This document shows, piece by piece, positions 26,301 through 38,300 of a stretch of 64,000 nucleotides of DNA. The notes under the pieces were generated by a model. The model saw nothing but the letters and a program-made list of their open reading frames with translations, did not search any database and was not told where the DNA came from. The position numbers and the translations under genes were made by a program. Every line of letters starts with the position of its first letter. Positions within the stretch are counted from its first letter, which is position 1. The stretch lies in contig NC_088809.1 of NCBI RefSeq assembly GCF_011386835.1, forward strand, positions 19,512,567-19,576,566, read 5' to 3'. Source of the stretch: Chrysemys picta bellii (Eukaryota; Chordata; Testudines; Emydidae).

Positions 26301-29300
26301 GAGTACTGGGGGGCTGTAGGGGCGGGGGGGGGGGGGGAGGCTGGAGCAAGCTTCCCATTCTGTGCCTGTTTCTTACCCCCCACCCCATTATCTCAGCCTG
26401 AGCCCTTTTACTCCTACGCCCCCAGCCTGTTCCCTATGTCTCTCTTCTGCCCCAGTCCCCGCCCCCTGCTCCCCACCCCTCTGTATGCAGGTCAGGTTGC
26501 TTCCCCCTTCTCCTCTATGCAGGCTGGGCACAGATGAAACACGGCTAATACCACAGCAGCCCCTGCTGGCCAGGTGTAGCAATTGCTGGGAAAGTCTGGC
26601 TCCATCCCTGTTGGGTCCCAGTCCCCGTTGGGTCCAGTCTTATTCAGCTTCTGATGCCAGCGTCTGGCCTGGATCCTAATTTTCAAAGCAACAAATGGAT
26701 CAAGCCCCAGCTACGTCACAGACCAAATTCTGATCTACGATCCCCGGCAACAGCGGTGCTTCTCTGGCACAGCGCAGGTCCCGACGCCCAGAAGGAAGCA
26801 TGTGAGAGCCGGGTCTAAACAAGGAGGAGGCCCGGTATCTGTCCTGAATCCACAGCAGTGAACCACCATGTTGCTAGTACAGATCTGTGCACCAGTGCAA
26901 GGTATGGACCAAACCACTCGCACGTGCACTGCGACCGAGGCCCTGATGTAAATAGCTCACCATCGGCCTGCAAAGGGAACGTGGCCTGCTGCTCTGAGAA
27001 TGAAATCCCTTCTGAACTGGTAACAACACCCAGCCTAGGATGACTAGACAGCAAGTGTAAAAGATCTGGACAGAGGGTGTGGAGTAATAGGCACCTATGT
27101 AAGAAAAAGCCCCAAATATCTGGACTGTCCCTATAAAATTGGGACATCTGCTCACCCTAACCCAGCCCCATGCAGGATCAGGCCCATAGCTTGCTCACTC
27201 TTGCGCATGTAGCTGTTGGGGACAAGGGAGAGGCAGTCTGCAAGCCTACACATGCTGATTTGTTTCAGCAGAAGCAGCATTCCCTTGGGCCTGGCCTCAC
27301 AGTAATCCGCAAACAGATTCAAATCTGCTAGTTAGCTCAGTGTGTTCGTCTCCCAGTTATTGGACTTCTGTTGCCTTGAGCGGTTGATTGGTCTGAAGGT
27401 CCCTGTCCAGCAAACAGTCCGCACACAACTCGCTCCTTCACCAGAGGCTGCTCGTCTCACCGGGCAGAAAATAGGGTTTCAAATGCAATCCCAGCCCAGT
27501 TGTAGAAGGCCTGATTCTGGTCACTCACACAGCCCCACTGACTTCAAGGGCGTTACTAGGGTTTCCCACCAAGGCAACAGAAATCAGCTCGGCTCCGATT
27601 ACCTGAGCCTCAAATACCCATAATACGTCCAGTATCTCAAACAGGCTCATGGCCCCGGACGTGTATGAATAACACGGCTGTAAGTGAGAGGAGATCCACA
27701 GAGAACATCAGCACCTCCGAGACCGCCAGCATCCCGAAGGCTTCATTCAGCCCTCGGACGGCTGAGGCTGGGCCATACAGACAGACGCAGCTGTTTAACA
27801 CTGGGCCTGCGTCCAAACCGGGGTTCTCTGACCGCCACCCAAAGTGGGCGTCTAGGTCCAAACTTTGCAGCTGGGTCCAAACTTTATGCTGGGCCCAAAC
27901 AGATCCCCAGATCTGGCTCCAACCTCAGGCCTATCTCGCTCCTAACCCAGCTGCCTTTGACATTCCCTGCTTGGCTCTAACAGGACAGGGCTGGGAGGTT
28001 TGTTAGTTTCAACCCCCTTCGTGCCTGTCTGAGATAAATCCAGGGTGGAGACCAGCTCCAGGTGAGGTGCTGGGGCCCCCTGCGTACCTGTCAGCAATCA
28101 TGGCTGGTCACTCCAGCCGGAGGATGGAGCAGGCTCCATCCCCTCAGCTTCAACGGGACCCCTGTGCCTGGTGTGCTGACAGGATGGGGGCCCTCCTGGG
28201 GGACGTGGGCAGATGAGCCCTGAGCTCAGAAGCACGGTGGGTTTGTTTCACATAACCCTGGCCGGGGTTTAATGGGCTGAAGCAATTTGGATTTCAGGAT
28301 TAGTTGAGGGGAAAAAAAACACAACAGCCCGTTTTAAAATTCGGCCCTCGGGCTGTAAGATCCCGAAGCACGGAACAGCCCTGCCCAGCGGGCGCACAAT
28401 GAACCAGGCGCCCCACCAGCATCTGTGGAAACACAGCCCTGCCGCGCAGGGAGCCTCCTCGGCCCAGCTGTTGTCCCAGTAGGGAGTTCCCCGCATTAAG
28501 AGTCTGGATTTGTGGAAAGGAGATTCCCCCCCCCCCGCAAAATCCCTCTGTTGGTTCTCTCATCTGTCTGCTGCCAAGAGGGACCCCGAGCTCTGAGCTG
28601 GGTTCTGGGCACCGGGAGACCTTCCCCCACCTAGTGCCCAGCCCGGGGAGCCACGCTTTGATGGCCGATGCCCCCAGCACACAGGAGGGAGCTGCCTGGG
28701 CTCAGTGAGTGGGGGTGGGGGATGTAGCCAGACAGGCCCAGTGCCTCCCGCAGCATTGGTCAGGCTGTGCGTGCCAGCAAGCGCTAGGGACACTGCTGGG
28801 TGCCCGGGACAGCGCAGGCATCTCCTGGCTCCGTGCAAGCCACACACTGGCCAGGCCGTGCTAAGGGGGCTCTTGCATCAGAGGTAAGTTCTGTGTTGGC
28901 CTGACTGAGTCAAGAAGACTCGTTTCAGTGTGAACTGGTCCCTGTGGCTCCTGACCCAGGGCAGCTCAAAGGGCCCCAAGGACTGAACCCCAGAGACGAG
29001 GCGGATAATGAAGGATCAGTGACAACTAGCCTCAACTCCTACCCCGCTTTTCATCCCAAGATCTCAAAGCACTTCGCAAACATTAAGGGCTGGAATCTGA
29101 CCTCAGAGAGACTGATGGAAATCTAGAGCGACTCCATTCACGTCAGGGGACTTCCTCTGGCTTTAAAGCAGGAGGAGTGAAATCTGAATCTGGCCTTAGA
29201 TAATGAAGCCTCCAGGCAAGTGTCAGTCATCACCCCCATTTTACAGCTGGGGAAACTGTGGCACAGAAAGGTTAAGCGTCTTACCCAAGGCCACTCAGCA

Positions 29301-32300
29301 AATCAGTAGCAGAGATGGGTCAGAACCCAGCAGTCCTCACTTCACTAAGCCCACTTTCTAAAAACCCCACCATTTACCCTTCTTTCCAGCAACTCTGGGA
29401 GTCTCCATCAAGCATTCTACCCTGTCCCTGGCTCTGGCATGGATACGTTTGGCTCAGTCAAGTCCAGCTGCTGTGTACTGCAAGCCGGTCACTGCCAAAA
29501 TGCCAGAGGGACTCTGCTGAGCTGCCCCTGGGGTCTAACACTGATCCCGATTTCAACTGGGGAGCAGATGTACTGGATGGTGGCAAAGGAAGGATGGTCT
29601 AATGGTTAGAGCAGTAGCTTGAACAGGGGTCGGCAACCTTTCAGAAGTGGTGTGCCGAGTCTTCATTTATTCACTCTAATTTAAGGTTTCACGTGCCGAT
29701 AATACATGTTAACGTTTTTAGAAGGTCTCTTTCTATAAGTCTATATTATATAACTAAACTATTGTATGTAAAGTAAACAAGGTTTTCAAAATGTTTAAGA
29801 AGCTTCATTTAAAATTAAATTAAAATGCTGATCTCACGCCACCAGCCTGCTCAGCTCACTGCCAGCCTGGGGTTCTGCTCACCTAGGCCGGCAGCGGGCT
29901 GATCAGGGCCTATGGCTGGGATATGCCCTGTTCCATCCCCTTCCCCCAGGCTCCGTCCCTACCTCTCTCTCTCCTCCACAGAGCTGTGTGCACGCTGCCG
30001 CTCTTCCCCCTCCCCCTCGCTAGGGCCATCCGCTGATTGGCACAGGGACGGAGAGGAGGAGGGGCAGGAAAGCACCACGCTGGGGGAAGAAGCAGGGGAG
30101 GTGGGAAGCTTGGCTGCTGCAGAACCAAGCTTCTGCCTCCTGCCCTCGCAGGGGAGAGCGGTGGGTGGAGGGGCTGAGTGGGGCTGGGGGCCGGGACTGT
30201 GGCAGGGAGCTGCGCGCCGCTCAGAATCGGCTCGTGTGCCGTGTTTGGCACGCGTGCCATAGGTTGCCGACCCCTGAGCTAGGTTCAATTCCCTGCACTG
30301 CCACAGGTTCTCTCTGTGACCTTGGTCAAGTCACTTAGTCCCAGTTCCCCATGTGTGAAATGAGGATCAGGGCAATGCTTTATCATAACTGGCACTATTT
30401 ATCCCGGCCTCACGGGGGACAAACGCCAGAGCTGGTTGGAAATTGTCAACAGAACAGGTCTGTCAGAATCTGCAGTTTCGCTGAAATCAAAGTGTTTTGC
30501 AGGAACATCTGGATTTCTGTCGAAAATGTCATTAAAATGTCCAAGCGAATAGTTTGGACTTTTTCATTTCCTTTTGAGAAGGTACAAAATGTTTCATTTT
30601 GACTCTCATTTCGTTTTGTTTAGACTTGTATATATGAATTTATTATTGTATATACTTAACATTAATCGTAATATATAACGTTTTATATACACACAAGCTT
30701 TATGCCATTATATCTCATTAACTATCTAATGTTTCCGCATTACCAGAACAGAACATTTAAAGGTTTCCAACTCGAAATTTTTCAGAATTTCCTTCCTGGG
30801 AGAAATTAACTTTTCGCTCCAATTTGGATCAGAAAAAATGTGAAAAACTGGACTCTCCTCCAGGAAGGAAATTCTGTTTTCCAACCCGCTCTCGGGGATG
30901 CGTTCAAAGTTTGGGAGGTGCCCAGACAGGGGCCAAAGAAGGGCCTGAGATAAAGAGGCAAACCCTAGTAGGTCTGGTTCGCTGGAAGCATGTCAGGAAT
31001 GGGCCAGTGGCCCATACGAAGTCACAGTCCAGTATTCTGCACCGATAGCGCCAAGTACCGTAGTCACTTGGGCCATTACCATCATACATTGGCATGAGGC
31101 CTCAATAAGAAGTCTGTTCAGAAGGAGTTTTGGGCTCCATCCTGCATGGATCCATCGGAGCAGGAGCACAGTCCCGTGGGAGTCATGGCAGGTTTGAGCT
31201 CTGTGGGCTACTTTCGTCATGAAACCCCCGAACCACTTGAAACTCGCCCGGTTTGGGGACAGTCCTGAACCCCAGCCAAGGTTCTCCGCCTGAAGCCAGG
31301 TCCAGTTCTGAGCGAGAAAGGCCTGGCTTAGGCTCCTGGGGCGGGACTCACCATCTCGCATGATACCAGGAGAAGCTCTGCAGCTTCTACCAGGTTTTTC
31401 CCCCCCTTGACTTTTTCAGGCTCCCAGGGGTTGAGCTCTACACGGAGAGAAACCAAGGCTTCCTACCAACCACCAGGGCCCCGTGGCTCTCGGGAAAGGC
31501 CCGAAGCTTTGTGCGAGGAAGGAGGCTGTAGCCAAAGTGGGCACAAAGTCCCCAGATGCAAGGGGAATAGCCAACATCTCTCCAGCCCCTGCTCACGCAG
31601 AAGGGCTGAGGTTAGCTAGCCAGACCTACAGGCTGTGGGGACACTAGGCTGCAGGCCTTGCTCGCTCCATTGACTTCCATGGAGTAAGGGCGGCAGGGCG
31701 TGGCCATGGGGAAGGATCGGAGAGTGGAGTTAGAGGGGAAGGCGGTGGGGGAGGATCCCGTCGGATGTGAGTTGAGGGCTCCCGGCCACAGTGAGCTCCC
31801 TGACTCTACTGCCGCTGGGCTCCTTCCTAAGCGGGCTTCCGCCATTCTGGCTAAGCCAGATGCATCGTGGGGAGGGTGGGGACCAACTTTCACCACCTGT
31901 ATCAGAGATGCTGCTCCCCCCTGGTTACTGAATCGGGCCCACCGGGAAACGCCACGCAGGGCGGAAGATGGCACTGAACGCTCCCCGCCCCTCCTCGGCG
32001 CCCTTGGGAGGAGTCAGTGAGGAGGGGGCAGCTGGAAAAGCCCCGCTCTTTGCTCCGCTCAGGGGTGTTTATTGGGAAATCTTGACGCGAACCGTGAAAT
32101 AAACCTCAGAAAAGCGCTTCCTGCTCCCACCCACGCCACACGCCCCTCTGGCCACACATGTCCAGTCCCCCAGCAATGCAATGGGCTGCCCAGGTCTCGG
32201 CCCAGGGCGCATGTCAATGGTGATGGAGGGGGCGGGGGAGGGGGGGGGGTCAGTGCATGGCACGGCCTGTCTGGCAGACAGGCCAGGCCTCTGGCCCTGC

Positions 32301-35300
32301 CCCACGCCGAGAGCTGGGCTTGCATGGCTGAGTTTGCCAGCTCTGGCTTTGCAAGCGCTGAGCGTAGTGAGTGAAGGAGGAGGGTAGATGATGCGGGGGA
32401 GGAGGAAGGCAGGGCAGGGCAGGGAGGGGAGGGGGCGAACGGTGGTAACAGAAGAGCATACGTACATCCTGCTGTTTTTCGCCCGGGGTGCCGTGGCTGT
32501 GCCGGCCGTTCTGGGCGCTGCCCTTGTGCCCGTTCTGGTGCGGCGTGGCCGAGCGGCTGTGCCAGGTGCGAGAGGAGGACGGGCTGCGGCTGGAGCGGAG
32601 GCTGCTGGGCTTGTGTCCGTCCTCTCTGTGCTTGGGGGTTAGTCTGCAGGAGAAAGCGGAGGGCAGATGACTGCGGGCGGGCTCCTAGGAGAGGCGAGGG
32701 GGGTGGGGGCAGCTGTGGGCGGGGGGCAGGGAAGAGGCAGGCTGGCGTAGCTCCAGTACTTCCTGAAGGCGAGCATCTCCCTGAGCGGCATTATACACAT
32801 ACACACAGTCACCGGCGGGGCTGTCCCCCACAGTGCCCCCGGCTGGCCATGCATGGTGCTGCAAGTGTCCCCTGACTCAGTTTCCCCCTCCAACATGGGC
32901 CCCCACCCCTGCTGCCTTCCCACACAGGCTGGAGGTGGTGCCACAGCTGAGCCCTCTGGCCAAGTGACTCACTAAACCTTAACCCCTCCCAGGGTTAACA
33001 AAAGGCCAAACAAACAAAAGGTTCTTCCACCCGCTGGGCCTCTCTTCAGCCCATCCTGCGGGCTCAGCTCCAGCCCTCTGGGCTCCCTTCCAGTCCCTCT
33101 GCTCTGGGGCAGAGCCCTGACTCCCGGCTGCTTCTCTGGAGCCCTTCCAGACCCCGCTTCAGGACCTGCCACAGCAGCTCACACGCTCCCTGTGGGTCCT
33201 CCCCATACTGAGCCCTCTGCCCTTTTAAAGCCCAGGTGTTTACCAGGCTGTCACATGACCCCATTAGTCCCGCCCCCTCCAGCTGAGAGGCAGCTAATTA
33301 GGGCTGATTGAACAGGGCTGGCTGGTCCAAAGCCGCCTGGCCCTTAAAGGGGCAGGCCATCCTGTTACGCACACACAGATACCTCTCCACAGCTGTGTAC
33401 GCACACGTACCCACGTACACGCATGACAGGCCTGATTGTGACCTCACTTGTGGCATTTTACGTCACTGGGACTCCACTGAGGTCACTCCTTCAGCCCCGA
33501 CTGCTCCAAAAGCATGAGATTGGCGTAAAAATCAGATTTGTTTAAAAAAAAAAAAACCCAACCGTCTGGGGCTCTTTATTTGCTGTCTGGTTTTGGAGCC
33601 TTCAGGGGTCACATTTCTAAGCTTTTCTCCAGACCTGCCAGGGCTGGAAACGCCCCCTGACTCCAGGCGCTGGGGCTTTCGGAAAGAGTGCCAGGCTGGT
33701 GGTGCTGCGCGCTGCTGGGAGATCAGAACCAGCCCCCCTCTTCTCGCTCCATAACACAAGGGGAGGGGAGAGCCAGGTCTAAAGTGGGGAGCCTGCACCT
33801 CTGACAGCCTCACCCATCCCTTCCCACCCCACCACCCCAGAGCTGCCTTAAGTCTTCTCGCAAGAGGTGGAGTTTCCCCCCACCTCCCACCTGCCCGAGG
33901 TCCAGGACAGGCCAAGGTTCCTTGGGGGACCAGGCTTACCTGCCGGGCGATTTGGAGTGGCTGTAATCGGATGAGAGCGAAGCGCTGGGAGAGCTGCAGC
34001 TGCTGTGTCTGTGGCCTCTGCGCGCTGGGGAGTTGCTGGGGGATCTGCAAGAGAGAGAGAAAAGGGAGAGGAGGCGGGTGAAGGACCTGGCCAGAAATCA
34101 AGGCCCTGCTCCCACCTGGAACCTCACCTGGGCTTGCATCTGAAACCTCACCTCTTTCGCTCTTTGTTTTTCTCTTTCCTTTTGTTCTTGGGGCTCCGGG
34201 ACCTACGGAACAGCAGAGAACTGAAAACACAGAGGCAGCGCACGGCCCGGCCCCGAGAGGGACGTGTGGATGGGGAGGGGTTGTCTTCCAAGCTGCCATC
34301 CAACCGGCCAGCCCTGAGCGCGGCGCTCAGCGTGGGTGCACACGGGGGCTTGCACCGGGAGAGGGAGCAACACAACAGAAAAGGGATCTCAGGACCTCTG
34401 CTACGCCCACCCCCATCTTAGCGCGTGGGCTGAGACCGACAAGGCTGCCATCCCTGGTGATTTCCAGCATTGGGTGATTTGCATTGGTTTCCAATCCCCC
34501 CACTTTGAATTTTGAGTTCAGACGCCCTCCCCCCGCCCTCGCTCCAAATTCAAAGCAAACCTCCTTCAGCATAGGGGGAGCTTGGCACTGGGGATGGGCC
34601 AAGGTAAACATGCACCCAACCAGTGGGGTCTCAGCGCGCCGAGTGAGTGAGTCTGGCCGGGATCATTGAAGTGGTGATGGGACCAATTCTCTGCTGATGT
34701 AAATGGGCGAAACGCCATTGGAGCCGCCCCCATTGACACCAACAGAGAATTTGCCCCAGCGTGGGGCGTGTGCAGCCTTGTCGGTCTCAGCCCCGTCCTG
34801 AGAGCTTCCCGTGACCCTTGGCTCCGTTTCACGGGGATTCTCCATCACCTGTGGTCTTTACATCAAGACGGGGTGTCTTTCTCAAAGAGATGCTCCCGCT
34901 CGAGCAAGAGGCATTGGGCTGGATGCAGAATCACTGGGGGGCTCCCCCGGGCTGTGCATCGCAGATCAGAGCACGAGGATCCCGTCTGGCTTTAGTATCC
35001 AGGGCTCTAAGTCTGCCACATACCCCAAAGCCGGAGGCCGTTCTCATGGGCAGGCCAGGAGTTGCCCAAGGCTCCACCCCCACCCACTGTATCCCCCTCT
35101 CCAGTTTTCTCTGGGGTTGTTTCCACCAGCAGAGGGCAGCAGCGTACCAACACAAAGCCAGCCCATGGGTTCGACAAGGCAACGTGCCTAACCTCCCGCC
35201 CCCAGCCAGGGGGACATCGCCATTGGAGCTGGAGGTGTCGTTTCCAGCTCAGAAGGAACCCGCGCCAGCTCGGATTGAAACAGCAGGCTAAAAATAGCAG

Positions 35301-38300
35301 TACTGCTGTGCAGGAACTATCCGCCCTGAGCACGTCCCCAGCATCTTGGAGCGGATCGTGCTCCGGGGCTAGCCCCTGGCTCCACCGCGCCCACACGACT
35401 GTGACCGGGTGGGTCTCCCTGGGCTGGAAATCACACCTCCGGCTCCGGCCTAGCCCTGCCCCGGGCCTGGACCCACTGAATCCCAGTGGAACGGCCAGTA
35501 GAAGGCCTGGCTTGTCCGTCCCCACTTGAGCCTCGTTTCAAAACGCAAGGCAGAGGGCAAAGCCGGAGCGGAGCGATGTGCTTGGAGTTAGACCGGCAAC
35601 CTGAAATAAGGCACGGATCTTCATGCTGCTGGGGGGCAGGGGGAGGGATCCTGGATCTGGGGGTGCTGCTGGGGGGCAGGAATCCTGGATCTGGGGGTGC
35701 TGCTGGGGGGCAGGGGGAGGGATCCTGGATCTGGCGCTGCTGCTGGGGGACAGGGGGAGGGATCCTGGATCTGGGGGTGCTGCTGGGGGCAGGGGGAGGG
35801 ATCCTGGATCTGGCGCTGCTGCTGGGGGGCAGGGGGAGGGATCCTGGATCTGGGGGTGCTGCTGGGGGGCAGGGGGAGGGATCCTGGATCTGGGGAGTTG
35901 CAGGGGGAGGGATCCTGGATCTGGGCGTGCTGCTGGGGGGCAGGGATCCTGGATCTGGGGGTGCTGCTGGGGGGCAGGGGGAGGGATCCTGGATCAGGGG
36001 AGTTGCAGGGGGAGGGATCCTGGATCTGGGGGTGCTGCTGGGGGCAGGGAGAGGGATCCTGGATCTGGGGGTGCTGCTGGGGGGCAGGGGGAGGAATCCT
36101 GGATCTGGATCCCCCCGCTGCGTAAGCTGGAAGGTTTGTCTCTCTCCCCAACAGAAGCTGGACCAATCAAAAATCCCCCTCCCCGACCTTGTCTCTCTAA
36201 TTAGCGTAGGGGTCAGGGAGGCACCTCAGAGGCATGACAGTGGATTTCTTTGCCTTCCTCTGAAGCATGGGGCCGGCTATCTGAAGGGCACCGGGCTGGC
36301 TAGACAAGCGGCCTGGTGGCTCCCAGGGCCTGTTCCAGTGGAGAGAGTCCGTTACGTCTGCACACTGAGGAGCAGATGTAGCCCATTTGCAGAAGCCCGG
36401 CCTTGCCGAATGCACAGGAGGCTGGGATCTGTTGGGAGCTGCCAGGCCGGAATGCAGCCCCCCTGGGCCCAGCCTGTACGCACGGGACCAACCTGGAAGT
36501 GACCCTTTGCAAACGTCTTACCGGTGGCCTCTGATGGAGCAGGGGAGGAGGTCGGTGCTGGCGGCGAAGTGAAGATGGGGCGTTACCGTCTGGCAGCTCC
36601 ACCCCGAGCCCCCTTTGCTCCTGGCTCTCGGGGAATCCTGCTGCCTGGATGGGTGCAAATGGGCCTGGCCCTGCTCCCGCACCCACTTGGTGTGGACACA
36701 GTCAGACAGCCCACGTGCCCACGACTCTGCCCAACCCAGGCCACCCCTGAACGGTCACTGGGACGGCAGAGGCCAGGAGGGAGGAGAAGGTGCTGCGGGG
36801 GCACCAGCGGGTGGGGTGGGCCAAGCTAGGGGGTGAGGCTCTTGCACCGTTCGCTCTCACCTGTGTCTTCTCTTCTTCCGGGATCCAGACTCAGACCTGA
36901 GGGGACGACAGGGACGAGAGAAACAAAGCAGAGGGGTTGAGATGCGCCCTGAGGGGGTCAGACACCCCAAGAGAAGGGAAACTGGTAGCCAGGGAGCTCT
37001 GGGCAGAGGGAAAATGCCCTTATATTTCAGTGGTGCATCTACGTACCCCCCTACAAACCCTCTATCCACCGTCCCCATACATGCCTGCCTATCCAGCCCT
37101 CCAGCCCCAGATATTGCCCACCTAGTTATCTACCGCAGACAAATGTATTTCCATGTTTTTCAGCCAGCTCTCCGGTGAAATCATTTCACCCGCAAACCAC
37201 TTGCAGCTGAATCTGGGTGGGAGGCAGCAGCGGTTTAAACAGCCCATGGCACGGCAGCTTGGAACAGGGGAGGCAGAAGAATCCTGTGTCCATCTGAAAT
37301 GGGGCTTGGGGCTGGGGAGGGGGGAGGATTTAGTTCAGAATAGAATGACCTGCCCCGGGACTGAGGCAGGACCCCGGGGCGAACGCCCCGACTCATGCAA
37401 AACATGGGATCTCCACGCACCACAACGGGCCAGGACCTGGATTTTACATCTGGGCCCAAAGAAGCCACCTTCACCAGCGCAGCGCCCCCGGCACCATGCC
37501 AGGCCATCGGCTCTGTGCTGATTCAGAGACATTGTGCCACCAGTACCGGCTGGGACTTGCCTGGAGGGTTGAGCCAGCCCTGCCCCGGTTACTTTCTGAG
37601 AGCTGATGGGCTGGCAGCTCAAGGCTCCTTATAACAGTAATGCTCAGGTCTGTCTACTTGCTACGGTAGCACACGAGTGTAACGTCCCCCAGTAACACCA
37701 GCGTACGGCTGCCGATGGCCGAACACTCAACGTACGGTAGTAATACCCAAGTACGGCTGCATAGCACAGTAACGCCTGTATGCTAGAAGCCCTAAGCCAG
37801 CCTGGCCATCTTCTCTGGTTCTGGTCCAGCTGGGACGAGTGAGGTGCTGTTGGGATCACACCTCCCTGGGGCGTGTTAGCCGAAAAGAGGGGGGTGGGGG
37901 GATCAAAGATTTATTAATGATCATTTATTCAAACTTTGGAATCCTTTGACCCAATAAGATGGCAGCGTGCAAAGGAACCAGTCAGCTGCCCGGCAGGCCG
38001 GAGAAGGATTGGCTGAGCCACCTCTGAGGTCACCCAGGTTGTGCTGTACCTCTTGGGATGCTAGTGGCAGAGGGACACAGGAACCAGAAGGGCGGGTGTG
38101 TAATCTAAAGGAAAGCGACCCTGCCCTGTGTGGTCTCTGGGTTGGGGGTGACCCTACATGATTGATCTAAGGAGGGCAGGGGGCTCTCCAGCTGGACCCT
38201 ACCGATGCCGCTCCTTGGTTGGCCCTTGGGATTAACACCCGGTGCTCTCTGTCCACCAGGGCCGAGCCCAGGGAGGTGAAACGAGGTCCAGGCTGAAGCC

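Larger units (their letters stand above)
14352..32465 (-). other. SRRM3: SRRM3 large intron (18.1 kb)
   Basis: No exon-like sequence with compatible phase was found inside, and the flanking exons join in phase 0 (GAT|AGG). The left part (14450-15500) and middle (21100-23540) are A-rich and GA-rich on the + strand, so the transcript is U/CU-rich there. The rest carries CR1, SINE and DNA-transposon fragments listed separately. Stretches 16320-18750, 19130-21100 and 27170-29220 contain short decayed motifs (for example repeated TTAGGCTCCTAA words near 17690 and 19255) and nothing I can name. Confidence 0.7.

Noticed and set aside
34045..34151. Retained coding sequence linking the 51-nt and 105-nt exons without an intron
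   Set aside because: Reading through the 107 bases gives a stop (TGA) immediately after the exon. Good donor and acceptor sites restore the frame when it is removed.
33532..34299. 255-codon open frame on minus strand covering two SRRM3 exons
   Set aside because: The frame is not the one used by the exons at 33940-34044 and 34152-34202. The spliced, phase-consistent reading gives the SR/KR-rich protein instead.
35486..36502. 338-codon open frame on + strand, and a 181-codon frame on the minus strand across the same region
   Set aside because: Both are translations of the 40-bp minisatellite. The peptides just repeat [11 protein letters not shown] or [16 protein letters not shown] units and there is no conserved domain or splice context.
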